Of a DNA stretch of 64,000 nt, positions 26,095-36,456 are shown in pieces. How positions within the stretch are numbered: position 1 is the first letter of the stretch; the number at the start of each line of letters is the position of its first letter. The notes beneath the pieces were generated by a model that saw only the letters and a program-made list of their open reading frames with translations, was not told where the DNA came from and ran no database searches. The DNA comes from Bradyrhizobium guangzhouense (GTDB lineage Bacteria > Pseudomonadota > Alphaproteobacteria > Rhizobiales > Xanthobacteraceae), in the NCBI RefSeq assembly GCF_004114955.1, contig NZ_CP030053.1, positions 5,332,001 to 5,396,000 on the forward strand, in the 5' to 3' direction. The position numbers and the translations under genes were made by a program.

Positions 26095-26853
26095 ATGCCG
26101 AACGGCAATATCATCGTCACCGACGAGCGCGGCACACGCGTCATCATCCTGCGTCGTCCCGGCAAGAAGAACGCGATCACCCAGCACATGTATCGTGAGA
26201 TGAGCCGCGCGATCGACACCGCGCAGAACAACCCCGATATCCGCTGCATGATCATCACCGGCGGCTCCGGCGTGTTCACCGCCGGCGACGACATCGACGA
26301 TTTCATGCATGCCGACACGGCGCGCCCCGAAACGTTGTCGGACGGTGCCAAGTTCCTCTATTCGCTGGCGCTCAACGTCAAGCCGATCATCGCAGCCGTG
26401 GACGGCGCCGCGATCGGCATGGGCACCGTGATGCTGTTTCACTGCGACTATGTGCTCGCCTCCAACGCCGCGACCTTCTCGGCGCCCTACATCAATCTCG
26501 GGCTCGTTCCGGTCGGTGCCGCCAGCCTCCTGATGCCGAGCACCATGGGGTACCAGCGCGCCTTCGCCATGCTGGTGATGGGACGCAGCTTCACCGCCGC
26601 CGAGGCCCATGCCGCCGGCTTCGTCAACACCGTGGTGTCGCCGGGACATACCGAGGTCGAGGCCCGCAAGGTCGCGCGCGAGATCTGCCGGCTGCCGGCC
26701 GAGGCCGTCGCAACGTCGCGCAAATTGCTGCGCACCCCGCCGGAAGAGCTCACCCGCCGCATCGACCAGGAAGGCCATCTGTTCGGTGAGCGGCTGAAAT
26801 CGGATGAAGCCATCGCCGCGTTCAATGCGTTTGCGAACAGGAAGAAGCGGTAG
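26095..26853 (+). CDS. Enoyl-CoA hydratase/isomerase (crotonase family)
   Basis: A 252-residue crotonase-fold protein. The oxyanion-hole regions are TGGSGVFTAGDDIDDF (about residue 60) and AVDGAAIGMGTVMLFHCDYVLA (about residue 101). The usual catalytic Glu of hydratases is not clear near SAPYINLGLVPVGAASLLMP, so isomerase or another crotonase activity is possible. The start is ATG 26095; an upstream in-frame extension lacks domain content. Confidence 0.82.
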   Translation: MPNGNIIVTDERGTRVIILRRPGKKNAITQHMYREMSRAIDTAQNNPDIRCMIITGGSGVFTAGDDIDDFMHADTARPETLSDGAKFLYSLALNVKPIIAAVDGAAIGMGTVMLFHCDYVLASNAATFSAPYINLGLVPVGAASLLMPSTMGYQRAFAMLVMGRSFTAAEAHAAGFVNTVVSPGHTEVEARKVAREICRLPAEAVATSRKLLRTPPEELTRRIDQEGHLFGERLKSDEAIAAFNAFANRKKR

Positions 26854-26878
26854 GACTTTCCGGCGCCTAATCCCCCGC

Positions 26879-26918
26879 CGTCATTCCGGGGCGCGCGCAG
26901 CGCGAACCCGGAATGACG
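26879..26918. repeat. CGTCATTCCGG-type palindrome
   Basis: CGTCATTCCGGGG...CCCGGAATGACG around a GCGCGCGCAGCGCG core. It fills most of the gap between the crotonase and nucleotidase genes and may act as the transcription end for the former. Confidence 0.75.
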
Positions 26919-26965
26919 GCAAGAAGCTTCGTGAAATCTTCGCGCGGAGCGATTAGTCTTGTTCC

Positions 26966-28624
26966 ATGCGACACCTTCTCCGTCTGACGAGCTTCGCTCT
27001 CGCGCTTCTCACCCTGCCCGCCGCGGCCCAGACCACTGCGCCCGTCGAGCTGCGGATTCTCGCGATCAACGATTTCCACGGCAACCTGCGTCCGCCGCCG
27101 GGCGGCATCCGCATCGATGACCCCGAAGACAAGACCAAGAAGGTGACGGTGGCCGCCGGGGGCGCCGAATACATGGCGACGCTGGTCAAGCAACTCCGCG
27201 AGGGGCACAAGAACACCATCTTCGTCGCCGCCGGCGATCTGATCGGGGCGAGCCCGTTCCTGTCGGCGATGTTTCACGACGAGCCCTCGATCGAATCGCT
27301 TTCGATGATGGGGCTTGCGATCACCTCGGTCGGCAATCACGAGTTCGACGAGGGCAAGACCGAGCTGCTCAGGATGCAGAATGGCGGCTGCCATCCGGAA
27401 GATGGCTGCCAGGGGCCGCATGCTTTCACCGGCGCCAAATTCCACTATCTCGCGGCGTCCACAATCGAAACCGCGACCGGCAAGAGCGTGCTGCCGCCTT
27501 ACGAGATCCGCGAGTTTGATGGCATCCCGGTCGCCTTCATCGGGCTGACCTTGAAGGAGACCGCCGGCATCGTCTCGCCAAAGGGCATTGCGGGGCTGGA
27601 ATTCCGCGATGAGGCCGAGACGGTGAATGCGCTGGTGCCGCAACTGAAGGCGAAGGGCGTCGAGGCGATCGTGGTGCTGATTCACCAGGGCGGTGAGCCC
27701 GCCGGCGACTACAACGAGTGCCCGGCAATAACAGGGCCCATCGTCGACATCGTCAAGAAGTTCGACCGCGCCGTCGACGTCGTCGTCAGCGGCCACACCC
27801 ACCGCGCTTATGTTTGCAATATCGACGGACGGCTCGTCACCAGCGGCGACAAATACGGCACGCTGGTCACCGCGATCGACCTCAAGCTCGATCCAGCGAC
27901 CCGCGACGTCGTCAGCGCCAAGGCCGAGAACGTCATCGTCGCCGACGCCTCGCTCGCCAGGGATCCCGAGCAAACCGCGCTGATCGATGCCTATGACAAG
28001 CTCTCGGCGCCGATTGCCAACCGGCCGGCCGGGTCGGTGACGCAGACGCTGTCGCGCGTTCCGAACGAAGCCGGCGAAAGCGCACTCGGCGACATCATCG
28101 CAGATGCACAGCTCGCCGCGACGAAGGATGCCAAGGACGGCGGCGCCGTCATCGCGCTGACCAATCCCGGCGGCATCCGCACGGATCTCATCCCGAAGGA
28201 GAACGGCGCTGTGTCCTATGGCGACCTGTTCGCAAGCCAGCCGTTCCGCAACCGCCTCGTCACCATGACGCTCACCGGCAGCCAGCTCAAGGATATGCTG
28301 GAGCAGCAATGGCTCGATCCGAAGCGGCCGCGAATCCTCCAGGCCTCGATCGGTTTCAGCTACAGCTGGGACGCGTCAAAGCCGTATGGCGAGCGCGTCA
28401 TGGCCGACAAGATGACGCTCAACGGCAGGCCGATCGAGTCGGCCACCGGCTATCGCGTCACCGTCAACGATTACCTCGCCGTCGGCGGCGACGGCTTCAC
28501 GGTCGCGAAACAGGGCGCATCGGCGCAATATGGCGGCTACGATTCCGACGCGCTTTTCGCCTTCTTCAGGGCGCATGGTCCGATCGGCCCGTTGCCGCCC
28601 AACCGCATCCTGCGTGTGAATTGA
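26966..28624 (+). CDS. Periplasmic 5'-nucleotidase / bifunctional metallophosphatase family
   Basis: A 552-residue exported enzyme with a signal peptide (residues 1-21, ending AAA-QT). The dinuclear metallophosphatase core has NDFHGNL (about residue 36), GDLIGASPF, GNHEFDEGK and GHTHRAY. The C-terminal substrate domain includes NPGGIRTDL and SYGDLFASQPFRN, typical of UshA/5'-nucleotidases, and a final DGF/YDSDALFAFF segment. It would release nucleosides or phosphate from nucleotides outside the membrane. The ATG at 26966 is directly before the signal peptide. Confidence 0.9.
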   Translation: MRHLLRLTSFALALLTLPAAAQTTAPVELRILAINDFHGNLRPPPGGIRIDDPEDKTKKVTVAAGGAEYMATLVKQLREGHKNTIFVAAGDLIGASPFLSAMFHDEPSIESLSMMGLAITSVGNHEFDEGKTELLRMQNGGCHPEDGCQGPHAFTGAKFHYLAASTIETATGKSVLPPYEIREFDGIPVAFIGLTLKETAGIVSPKGIAGLEFRDEAETVNALVPQLKAKGVEAIVVLIHQGGEPAGDYNECPAITGPIVDIVKKFDRAVDVVVSGHTHRAYVCNIDGRLVTSGDKYGTLVTAIDLKLDPATRDVVSAKAENVIVADASLARDPEQTALIDAYDKLSAPIANRPAGSVTQTLSRVPNEAGESALGDIIADAQLAATKDAKDGGAVIALTNPGGIRTDLIPKENGAVSYGDLFASQPFRNRLVTMTLTGSQLKDMLEQQWLDPKRPRILQASIGFSYSWDASKPYGERVMADKMTLNGRPIESATGYRVTVNDYLAVGGDGFTVAKQGASAQYGGYDSDALFAFFRAHGPIGPLPPNRILRVN

Positions 28625-28757
28625 TCTGGATCAAACGGGCCGGAACGGGCGGCCCTTTGCCATTCGCCAGGGAACGCCTAGATTGGGTTTTGCATTGCGT
28701 TTTGGCGCCGGATGCGCCAAGCGACGTCGAGAGTTCGTTCCCTGTGAGGCCGACCTG

Positions 28758-29687
28758 ATGAGCACGCTTCTTCTTTCCCACAAGGCCTGCCTCGACCACG
28801 TCACGCCGCCGGGGCACCCCGAGCGCCCGGACCGCCTGCGCGCGGTCGAGGAAGCGCTGTCGGTCGAGCGCTTCCAGTTCCTGGTGCGCGACCTGGCACC
28901 GGAGGGCGATCTCGATCTCGTCACGCTCTGTCACAACGAGCATTACGTCACCGAGCTGCGCCACGTCGCGCCGACCAGCGGCCAGGTCTATCTCGACGGC
29001 GACACCTCGATGTCCCCCGGCACGTGGGAAGCGGTGATGCGCGGCGTCGGCGGCGCGGTGGCCGCGACCGAGGCCGTGATGAACGGCGAGCACCGCAACG
29101 CCTTCGTCGCGGTGCGCCCGCCCGGCCATCACGCCGAGATCGGCAAGCCCATGGGCTTCTGCTTCTTCGACAATGTCGCGATCGCCGCGCGCCATGCGCA
29201 GCGCAAATACGGCATCAAGCGCGCGGCCATCGTCGATTTCGACGTTCATCACGGCAACGGCACCCAGGACATCTTCTGGTCGGATCCATCAGTGATGTAC
29301 TGCTCGACGCATCAAATGCCGCTGTTTCCCGGCACCGGCGCCAAGGGCGAGCGCGGCGATCACGACACCATCGTCAATGCGCCGCTGGCCTCGGAAGACG
29401 GCGGGCCTGAATTTCGCAGCGCGTTCGAGAATCTGATCCTGCCGCGGCTGACCGAATTCAGCCCCGAGCTCCTCATCATCTCGGCGGGCTTCGACGCGCA
29501 TTACCGCGATCCGCTGGCCTCGCTGAATTTGCGCGCCGAGGATTATGCCTGGGTGACGCGCAAGCTGATGGACCTCGCCGACAAGTCCGCAGGCGGGCGC
29601 GTTGTTTCCGTGCTCGAAGGCGGCTACGACCTGCAAGGACTGAAAGAATCTGTTACGGCGCATGTCGGCGCCCTGATGGGCGCTTGA
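28758..29687 (+). CDS. Histone deacetylase-like hydrolase (class II HDAC/AcuC-like)
   Basis: A 309-residue zinc amidohydrolase of the HDAC superfamily. Motifs are PGHPERPDRL (N-terminal), RPPGHHAE (catalytic His pair, about residue 127), VDFDVHHGNGTQDIF (zinc Asp/His, about residue 166), and SAGFDAHYRDPL (zinc Asp). The C-terminal Tyr/Gly motif SVLEGGYDL is present. Bacterial relatives deacetylate acetylpolyamines or acetyl-proteins; the substrate is not determined. It is followed by xseB and dxs, the usual rhizobial order as I recall it. Confidence 0.87.
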   Translation: MSTLLLSHKACLDHVTPPGHPERPDRLRAVEEALSVERFQFLVRDLAPEGDLDLVTLCHNEHYVTELRHVAPTSGQVYLDGDTSMSPGTWEAVMRGVGGAVAATEAVMNGEHRNAFVAVRPPGHHAEIGKPMGFCFFDNVAIAARHAQRKYGIKRAAIVDFDVHHGNGTQDIFWSDPSVMYCSTHQMPLFPGTGAKGERGDHDTIVNAPLASEDGGPEFRSAFENLILPRLTEFSPELLIISAGFDAHYRDPLASLNLRAEDYAWVTRKLMDLADKSAGGRVVSVLEGGYDLQGLKESVTAHVGALMGA

Positions 29688-29760
29688 GAGACCCGCCACA
29701 TTAAGCCCGCAAAACTCTGCTGTTTTCCAAAAGAAGCGAATCGGGCAATCGGAAACGGAT

Positions 29761-30012
29761 ATGGCCGAAAATACCCAAATCGACGTCTCCAGGCTCACCT
29801 TCGAGCGCGCGATCGAGGAACTCGAGACGATCGTGAAGCGGCTCGAGGACGGCAAGGTGCCGCTCGAGGAATCCGTCACGATCTACGAGCGCGGCGAAGC
29901 CCTGAAGCGGCGCTGCGAGGAGCTGTTGCGCCAGGCCGAGGCACGCGTCGACAAGATCACCACCGATGCCAGTGGCCAGGCCGCCGGCACGGCGCCGCTG
30001 GACGTGCAGTAA
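29761..30012 (+). CDS. xseB: Exodeoxyribonuclease VII small subunit
   Basis: An 83-residue protein with the XseB helical hairpin (FERAIEELETIVKRLEDGKVPLEESVTIYERGEAL). It pairs with XseA, not in this window, to degrade single-stranded DNA. It lies 73 bases after the HDAC-like gene. Confidence 0.92.
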   Translation: MAENTQIDVSRLTFERAIEELETIVKRLEDGKVPLEESVTIYERGEALKRRCEELLRQAEARVDKITTDASGQAAGTAPLDVQ

Positions 30013-30585
30013 GGCGCGCGCAGCCACCCGTCCTCAGCATCAGCCGCCTGCAATTTTTCGGGATCGCACGCCCATCTTGGCCCGCCGAGACGGCGTCGGG
30101 ATTGAAGAGTTCCCTCGTCGACGTCTCATCGCGGGAATCGCCCTCGAAAACCACTGTCATTCCGCAGAGAATCCTGCCAAGGAACCGGGCAGGATTGGAA
30201 CCTTCTCTCCGGCGCCGCGATTAACCAAATTGGCCCGCCGGTTGCACCTGCATACCCGTAATCGGCCCTGTGGGTTGGCTTTGGCCCAAGCTTTGGTGTA
30301 AAGCTGCGCGGAGTGTGGCTTTTTGTTAGCCTTGACGTGGGGACCGATTTCCGACGACAAGCGCCTCAAATCGCTGATGAAATTGGCTGGGACGGACGAA
30401 GCCGATCTACGTGACAGGGATCACAGAGACTGAACCGGAGCGCACCTAAGCTCACCTAAGCTTGAAGACGGGGCGTTGACCCTGGCAGGTGGCTCCGACG
30501 GTTTAAGGACTCGCGCTGCGCCGATATTGTGCAAACCCATCGCGCACCGGAATGACCTTCCGGCGCTGACAAATTGGAAATCGCC
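30013..30585. other. 573-base intergenic region before dxs
   Basis: No credible protein. It contains a tandem copy of CACCTAAGCT (30443-30452 and 30453-30462). The dxs promoter and possibly a small RNA should lie here; no convincing structure was found by eye. Confidence 0.4.
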
Positions 30586-32514
30586 GTGAACGCATACAGT
30601 AAAACGCCGCTTCTCGACACCATCCGGACGCCGGAAGACCTGCGCAAGCTCAAGGTCGAGCAGGTTCGCCAGGTCGCCGACGAGCTGCGGCAGGAAACGA
30701 TCGATGCCGTCTCGGTGACCGGCGGTCACTTCGGCGCTGGCCTCGGCGTGGTCGAGCTCACCACCGCGATTCATTACGTCTTCGACACGCCGCGTGACCG
30801 GCTGATCTGGGACGTCGGCCATCAGGCCTATCCGCACAAGATCCTCACCGGACGCCGCGACCGCATCCGCACGCTGCGCACCGGCGGCGGCCTCTCCGGC
30901 TTCACCAAGCGCAGCGAGAGCGACTACGATCCGTTCGGCGCCGCGCATTCCTCGACCTCGATCTCCGCCGGTCTCGGCATGGCCGTCGCCCGCGACCTCT
31001 CCGGCGGCAAGAACAACGTTATCGCCGTGATCGGTGACGGTGCGATGTCGGCGGGCATGGCCTATGAAGCCATGAACAATGCCGGCGCCATGAACTCGCG
31101 CCTGATCGTGATCCTCAACGACAACGACATGTCGATCGCGCCGCCGGTCGGCGCCATGAGCGCCTATCTGTCGCGCCTCTACTCCGGCAAGACCTATCGC
31201 ACGCTGCGCGATGCGGCCAAGCAGATCAACAAGCGCCTGCCCAAGATCCTCGCCAACCGCGCCAACCGCGTCGAGGAATATTCCCGCGGCTTCATGATGG
31301 ACGGCGGCACGCTGTTCGAGGAACTCGGCTTCTATTACGTCGGCCCGATCGACGGCCATAATCTCGACCATCTGCTGCCCGTGCTGAAGAACGTGCGCGA
31401 CATGGAGACCGGCCCGATCCTGGTCCACGTCGTGACGCAGAAGGGCAAGGGCTACGGCCCGGCGGAAGCCTCCGCCGACAAGTACCACGCCGTCGTCAAG
31501 TTCGACGTCGCCACCGGCACGCAGGCGAAAGCCAAGCCGAATGCGCCGGCCTACCAGAACGTGTTCGGCCAGAGCCTCGTCAAGGAAGCGCAGAAGGACG
31601 ACAAGATCGTCGCCATCACCGCGGCGATGCCGTCCGGCACCGGCGTCGACATCTTCAACAAGGCGTTCCCCGACCGCACCTTCGACGTCGGTATCGCCGA
31701 GCAGCACGCGGTGACCTTCGCCGCCGGTCTTGCGACCGAAGGCTACAAGCCGTTCTGCGCGATCTACTCGACCTTCCTGCAGCGCGGCTATGATCAGATC
31801 GTGCACGACGTCGCGATCCAGAACCTGCCTGTCCGCTTTGCCATCGACCGCGCCGGCCTCGTCGGCGCCGACGGCGCGACCCATGCCGGCTCGTTCGACA
31901 ACGCCTATCTCGGCTGCCTGCCCAACATGGTGATCATGGCGGCGGCAGACGAAGCCGAGCTCGTGCACATGGTGGCGACCCAGGTGGCGATCGACGACCG
32001 TCCGAGCTCGCTGCGCTATCCGCGCGGCGAAGGCCGCGGCATCGAGATGCCCGAGGTCGGCATCCCGCTCGAGATCGGCAAGGGCCGCATGATCCGCCAG
32101 GGCAACAAGATCGCCCTGCTCTCCTTCGGCACGCGTCTGGCCGAATGCGAGAAGGCGGCCGACGAGCTCGCCGCCCACGGCCTCTCCACCTCGATTGCCG
32201 ATGCGCGCTTCATGAAGCCGCTCGACACCGAGCTGGTGCTCAAGCTTGCCCGCGACCACGACGTGCTGATCACGGTCGAGGAAGGCTCGGTCGGCGGCTT
32301 CGGCTCGCATGTCGCGCAGTTCCTGACCGATCAGGGCGTTCTCGACACCGGGATGCTCAAGTTCCGCACGATGGTGCTGCCCGACGTGTTCCAGGACCAC
32401 GATACGCCGGCCGCGATGTACGCCCGCGCCGGTCTCGACGCCAAGGGCATCGTCGCCAAGGTGTTCGAAGCCCTCGGCAAGGACGTGAAGACCGAGACGG
32501 TCAAGCTGGCTTGA
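30586..32514 (+). CDS. dxs: 1-deoxy-D-xylulose-5-phosphate synthase
   Basis: A 642-residue thiamine-diphosphate enzyme catalysing pyruvate plus glyceraldehyde-3-phosphate to DXP, the entry of the non-mevalonate isoprenoid pathway. Motifs: [48 protein letters not shown] (ThDP-binding), and [12 protein letters not shown] with the catalytic Glu. Sequence and length match Bradyrhizobium Dxs from memory. GTG 30586 ([12 protein letters not shown]) is chosen over TTG 30574, because Bradyrhizobium proteins begin this way. Confidence 0.95.
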   Translation: MNAYSKTPLLDTIRTPEDLRKLKVEQVRQVADELRQETIDAVSVTGGHFGAGLGVVELTTAIHYVFDTPRDRLIWDVGHQAYPHKILTGRRDRIRTLRTGGGLSGFTKRSESDYDPFGAAHSSTSISAGLGMAVARDLSGGKNNVIAVIGDGAMSAGMAYEAMNNAGAMNSRLIVILNDNDMSIAPPVGAMSAYLSRLYSGKTYRTLRDAAKQINKRLPKILANRANRVEEYSRGFMMDGGTLFEELGFYYVGPIDGHNLDHLLPVLKNVRDMETGPILVHVVTQKGKGYGPAEASADKYHAVVKFDVATGTQAKAKPNAPAYQNVFGQSLVKEAQKDDKIVAITAAMPSGTGVDIFNKAFPDRTFDVGIAEQHAVTFAAGLATEGYKPFCAIYSTFLQRGYDQIVHDVAIQNLPVRFAIDRAGLVGADGATHAGSFDNAYLGCLPNMVIMAAADEAELVHMVATQVAIDDRPSSLRYPRGEGRGIEMPEVGIPLEIGKGRMIRQGNKIALLSFGTRLAECEKAADELAAHGLSTSIADARFMKPLDTELVLKLARDHDVLITVEEGSVGGFGSHVAQFLTDQGVLDTGMLKFRTMVLPDVFQDHDTPAAMYARAGLDAKGIVAKVFEALGKDVKTETVKLA

Positions 32515-32521
32515 TCTGGTT

Positions 32522-32670
32522 CACCTCTTCCCCTTGCGGGAGAGGTCGGATCGCGAGGCGATGCGAAGCATCGTCCTAGGCGATCCGGGTGAGGGTTTTA
32601 TCCTCTAGAGGGTTCTCGCGAACCGGGAGACCCTCTCCCCAACCCTCCCCCGCGAGCGGGGGAGGGAGCA
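32522..32670. repeat. Palindrome-rich repeat with an 11-bp G/C hairpin
   Basis: A composite of CTCTTCCCCTTGCGGGAGAGG, a GCGATGC/GCATCGTC motif, and a perfect 11-bp stem CCCTCCCCCGC / GCGGGGGAGGG with a two-base GA loop (32643-32666). This is a different family from the GTAGGG and CGTCATT elements and a typical rhizobial intergenic repeat. It follows dxs and may serve as its 3' end. Confidence 0.65.
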
Positions 32671-32721
32671 GAGCACGCTCTGCGGCTTGCATCTCGACAC
32701 AAATTTTCTGGTTCTAGCTCC

Positions 32722-33276
32722 ATGAAAATCTATCTGGCAGGTCCCGACGTATTCCTGCCGGATGCGGTCGAGATCGGTCGCCGCAAGGCCGTGATCTGCG
32801 CCGCGCATGGGCTCGCCGGCCTCTACCCGCTCGACAACACGATCGACCTCGCAGCAGCCGACGCGTCGCGGCAGATTTTTTGCGGCAACGAGGCGATGAT
32901 GGACCAGGCCGACGCCATCATCGCCAATCTCACCCCGTTCCGCGGCGCCGGCGCCGATCCGGGCACCGTCTACGAGCTCGGCTACATGGCCGGCCGGCGC
33001 AAGTTCTGCCTCGCCTACTCCAACGATCCAGCCACCTATGCCGACCGCGTCACGCGCTTCATGGAGGTCACCTCCGAGGACGGCCGGCTGGTCGATGCGC
33101 AGGGGCTGACGGTCGAGGATTTCGGCCTGGTCGATAATCTGATGATGATCCATGCGCTGGAGCTGCACGGCTGCCCCCTGGTGACGCCGGCGCAAATGTC
33201 CGTTGACGTCTGGCATGATCTGGCCGCGTTCGAGGCTTGCGTCCGGATGGCAGCCGCGCGATTGATCGCACCATAG
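32722..33276 (+). CDS. Nucleoside 2-deoxyribosyltransferase
   Basis: A 184-residue protein. The family motifs are MKIYLAGPDVFLPD at the N-terminus, MDQADAIIANLTPFRG (about residue 60), and DPGTVYELGYMAGRRK, whose Glu is the catalytic nucleophile. It would transfer deoxyribose between bases in nucleoside salvage. It is inserted between dxs and tlyA, which are often directly adjacent in other rhizobia, from memory. Confidence 0.88.
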   Translation: MKIYLAGPDVFLPDAVEIGRRKAVICAAHGLAGLYPLDNTIDLAAADASRQIFCGNEAMMDQADAIIANLTPFRGAGADPGTVYELGYMAGRRKFCLAYSNDPATYADRVTRFMEVTSEDGRLVDAQGLTVEDFGLVDNLMMIHALELHGCPLVTPAQMSVDVWHDLAAFEACVRMAAARLIAP

Positions 33277-33300
33277 CGCCCCGGTCGCCACGGAGAGATC

Positions 33301-34035
33301 ATGTCCCCTGCCCGCAAGCGCGCGGATGTTGTACTGGTCGAGCGCGGCCTGTTCGAGAGCCGGGCGCGGGCGCGCGCGGCGATCGAGGCCGGACTCGTCA
33401 CGGCTGATGACAAGCAGGTCGCCAAGCCATCGGAGACGATCGCCGAGGACGCCGTGATCCAGGCGGAGCCGGCGCATCCCTACGTCTCGCGCGGCGGCGT
33501 CAAGCTCGCCGGCGCGCTGGAGCGGTACAGAATCGAGATCGAGGACCATGTCTGCCTCGACGTCGGCGCTTCGACGGGCGGCTTCACGGAGGTGCTGCTG
33601 GCGAACGGCGCGAGCCTGGTGTTCGCCATTGATGTCGGCACCAGCCAGCTGCATCCCTCGCTGCGCAATCATCCAAAAATCGTGTCGATGGAGGCGACCG
33701 ACATCCGCGCCTATGACGGCAAGCGCCTGCCGGCGCGACCCGATGTCGTCGTCATCGACGTCAGCTTCATCTCGCTGAAGGCCGTGCTGCCGGTCGCGCT
33801 GTCGCTCGCGGCAGCGCCGATGAGCCTGCTGGCGCTGATCAAGCCGCAATTCGAGGCTGACAGAAAGCACAACAAGAAGGGCATCGTCCGCGACGCCGCG
33901 GTGCATCAGGAGATCTGCGACGACATCGCGGCCTTTGCCAAGTCACTCGGCTGCACCGGCATCGAAATGTTTCCCTCCGCGATCGCCGGCGGCGACGGCA
34001 ACGTCGAATTCTTCCTGGGCGCGCGCCGTGGTTGA
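33301..34035 (+). CDS. tlyA: TlyA-family rRNA 2'-O-methyltransferase / hemolysin A homologue
   Basis: A 244-residue protein. An S4 RNA-binding domain occupies residues about 5-65 ([23 protein letters not shown]), followed by an FtsJ-like methyltransferase domain with SAM motif [19 protein letters not shown] (about residue 84) and [12 protein letters not shown]. In other bacteria TlyA methylates 16S and/or 23S rRNA riboses. It overlaps the next gene by 8 bases (34028-34035). Confidence 0.9.
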   Translation: MSPARKRADVVLVERGLFESRARARAAIEAGLVTADDKQVAKPSETIAEDAVIQAEPAHPYVSRGGVKLAGALERYRIEIEDHVCLDVGASTGGFTEVLLANGASLVFAIDVGTSQLHPSLRNHPKIVSMEATDIRAYDGKRLPARPDVVVIDVSFISLKAVLPVALSLAAAPMSLLALIKPQFEADRKHNKKGIVRDAAVHQEICDDIAAFAKSLGCTGIEMFPSAIAGGDGNVEFFLGARRG

Positions 34036-35275
34036 ACGCCTCACCATCGATCATGTCGGCCATCGCGGCGACGGCGTCTCGCTCACGGCGGGTGATGCGA
34101 TCTATGTGCCCTACACGCTTGGCGGCGAGACCGTCGAGGTCGATCACGTCGCAGGCCATCATCCGGACCGCCGCAAGCTGCTGGCGGTCGACGTCGCCAG
34201 CCCCGAGCGCATCGAACCGTTCTGCCCGCATTTCGGCATCTGCGGCGGCTGCGCGATCCAGCATTGGGAAGTCGAGCCCTATCGGGCCTGGAAACGCAAC
34301 GTCGTGGTCGAGACGCTGGCGCAGGCCGGCATTACTTGCGAGGTGGCGCCATTGGTCGATGCGCATGGCGCCGGGCGAAGGCGCGTGACGCTGCACGGAC
34401 GGTTCGGCACGCATGACGTGCTCAAAGTCGGCTTCTCCGCGACGAGCTCCCACGATGTCATTCCGATCGACCACTGCCCGATCCTCGATCCCGCGCTGGA
34501 AGGCGCGCTCGATGCTGCCTGGGCCATCGCCGAGCCGCTGACATCGAAGATGCCGGTGACCAAGCCGCTCGATATCCAGGTGACGGCGACCTCCAACGGC
34601 CTCGATGTCGACGTGCGTGGTTCCGGCCCGCTCCCGACGCCGCTGGTGACGGCGCTATCGCGCGTCGCCGAGCAACATCGTCTGGCGCGGCTGACGCGGC
34701 ATGGCGAACTGGTGCTGCAACGCCTGCCGCCAACGGTGAAGATGGGCCGCGCCGAGGTGACGCTGCCGCCTGGCTCGTTCCTGCAGGCAACCGTGGCAGG
34801 TGAAGAGACGCTTGCTTCACTCGTCGGCGAGCGCGTCGGCAAGGCGAAGGAGGTTCTCGACCTCTTCTGCGGTGTCGGCCCGTTTGCGCTGAGGCTCGCC
34901 GAGAAGGCCCGGGTCACCGCCTATGACAACGACGCCGGCGCGATCGCCGCGCTTGCGAAGGCGGCGCGCACGCCGGGGCTGAAGCCGATCAGGTGCGAGC
35001 CGCGTGACCTGTTCCGTCGTCCGCTGGTGCCACCGGAGCTGCGCGATTTCGATGCCGTGGTGTTCGATCCGCCGCGCCAGGGCGCACAGGCACAGGCGCT
35101 CAAGCTCGCCGCGAGCAAGGTGCCCGTCTTGGTCGCAGTCTCCTGCAACGTCGCCACCTTCGCCCGCGACGCGCGGCTTCTGATCGATGGCGGCTACAAG
35201 ATCGAGAATGTCGTCCCGGTCGATCAGTTCCGCCACACGCCCCATGTCGAGATCGTCGCGCGGTTTACCCGCTAG
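34028..35275 (+). CDS. Iron-sulfur RNA (uracil-5-)-methyltransferase, TrmA/RlmD family
   Basis: A 415-residue protein. An N-terminal TRAM-like region (residues about 1-50) is followed by a 4Fe-4S cysteine motif [15 protein letters not shown] (about residue 62), SAM motif [12 protein letters not shown] (about residue 276), and the catalytic motif [11 protein letters not shown] (about residue 373). Members make 5-methyluridine in rRNA or tRNA; this cannot be pinned to RlmC/RlmD/TrmA by eye. GTG 34028 is favoured because it overlaps the TlyA stop. Confidence 0.88.
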   Translation: MVERLTIDHVGHRGDGVSLTAGDAIYVPYTLGGETVEVDHVAGHHPDRRKLLAVDVASPERIEPFCPHFGICGGCAIQHWEVEPYRAWKRNVVVETLAQAGITCEVAPLVDAHGAGRRRVTLHGRFGTHDVLKVGFSATSSHDVIPIDHCPILDPALEGALDAAWAIAEPLTSKMPVTKPLDIQVTATSNGLDVDVRGSGPLPTPLVTALSRVAEQHRLARLTRHGELVLQRLPPTVKMGRAEVTLPPGSFLQATVAGEETLASLVGERVGKAKEVLDLFCGVGPFALRLAEKARVTAYDNDAGAIAALAKAARTPGLKPIRCEPRDLFRRPLVPPELRDFDAVVFDPPRQGAQAQALKLAASKVPVLVAVSCNVATFARDARLLIDGGYKIENVVPVDQFRHTPHVEIVARFTR

Positions 35276-35384
35276 GGCCAAAGTCCCTATCGCGCCAGCG
35301 CGCTCCAGCCTTGATTCTGCTCAATCGCCCTATCTTCGTGGGCGCTAGAAGCGTCCTAAGCAACGGGACGCGGAGCAGACGCTT

Positions 35385-36456
35385 GTGGTTGATCGACGAC
35401 AATTCATCGCGGCCACGCTCGGGTTTTCTGCGGCCGCCATCAGCGGCCTCCCTGCTTGTGCGGAAGGCATGACCTACGAGGAGGCCGTCAAGACGTCTCG
35501 CGCCCCGCTGCAGGCTACGTCCCGGGACCGCGAGCTCGTGCGTTTTGCGACGCTTGCGGCCAATAGTCACAACACGCAGCCCTGGATTTTTTCCGCCCAC
35601 GGCGACGAGATCGCAATTGCGCCCGATTTCAAGCGCCGCTGTCCGGCTGTCGATCCCGACGATCATCATCTCTTCGTCAGTCTCGGATGCGCCGCCGAAA
35701 ATCTCATCCTCGCCGCCGCCGCGCTCGGCTGGCGCGCCAACTCCGTCTTCGACGGCGAGCGGATCGTGATCGCACTTGAGCAAGCCCCGCCGGCAGCATC
35801 GGCGCTGGCTGGGGCGATTCCGGTCAGGCAATGCACGCGCGCAGCTTTCGACGGCAAGCCCGCCGCGCCCGAAATCCTGTATCGGCGCCTGCCGCGAACC
35901 TGGTGTCGCCGCGATGCTGATGACCGAGCGTACCGCCATCAGGAAGGTGGGCGACTATGTGCTCGAAGGCAATGCGGCACAGATGCGCGATCAGGCCTTC
36001 ATGCGCGAGCTCGTGAGCTGGATGCGCTTCAACGAGGCCGATGCGCTCGCGACGATGGACGGGCTGTACTCTCGTGTCTCGGGAAATCCATCCCTGCCCG
36101 CATGGGTCGCCCGGCCGCTGCTGCGACTCTTCTTCACCGAAGACGGGGAAAACAAGAAGTACCGCGAGCAGCTCGACAGCTCAGCGGGCGTTGTCGTGCT
36201 CGCAGCCGATCGCAGCGACAAGGCGCACTGGATCGCGGTCGGCCGCGCCTGCCAGCGTTTCGGCCTGCAGGCGACCGCGCTGGGCCTCAAATATTCGTTC
36301 GTCAACCAACCGGTCGAGGTGGCGGCACTGCGACCGCAATTCGCGGCATCAATCGGACTGGGCGAACGGCGCCCCGACATCGTGATGCGCTTCGGAACCG
36401 GTCCGGACTTGCCGACATCGCTGCGGCGCCCCCCGGAGGCGGTGATGCAACGCTAG
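35385..36456 (+). pseudogene. Tat-exported Acg/nitroreductase-family flavoprotein, disrupted by a frameshift
   Basis: The first part (GTG 35385 to about 35890) encodes a twin-arginine signal DRRQFIAATLGFSAAA and nitroreductase FMN motif AANSHNTQPWIF, then stops making sense in that frame. The continuation (REPGVAAMLMTERTAIRK onward to VMQR, stop at 36456) lies in the next reading frame. The two join at roughly 35880-35900 by a +1 shift, so a single base insertion or a two-base loss, or an assembly error, has broken the gene. The family comprises FMN-dependent oxidoreductases of the Acg type. A full-length product would be about 357 residues. Confidence 0.75.

Noticed and set aside
25851..26351. 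A 166-codon minus-strand frame across the gap before the crotonase gene
   Set aside because: Overlaps the crotonase gene and has no recognisable domain.
30443..30462. Tandem repeat as a possible CRISPR or iteron array
   Set aside because: Only two 10-base units with no spacers or further copies.
30421..32400. A 659-codon frame antisense to dxs
   Set aside because: GC-rich shadow; dxs is unambiguous on the plus strand.
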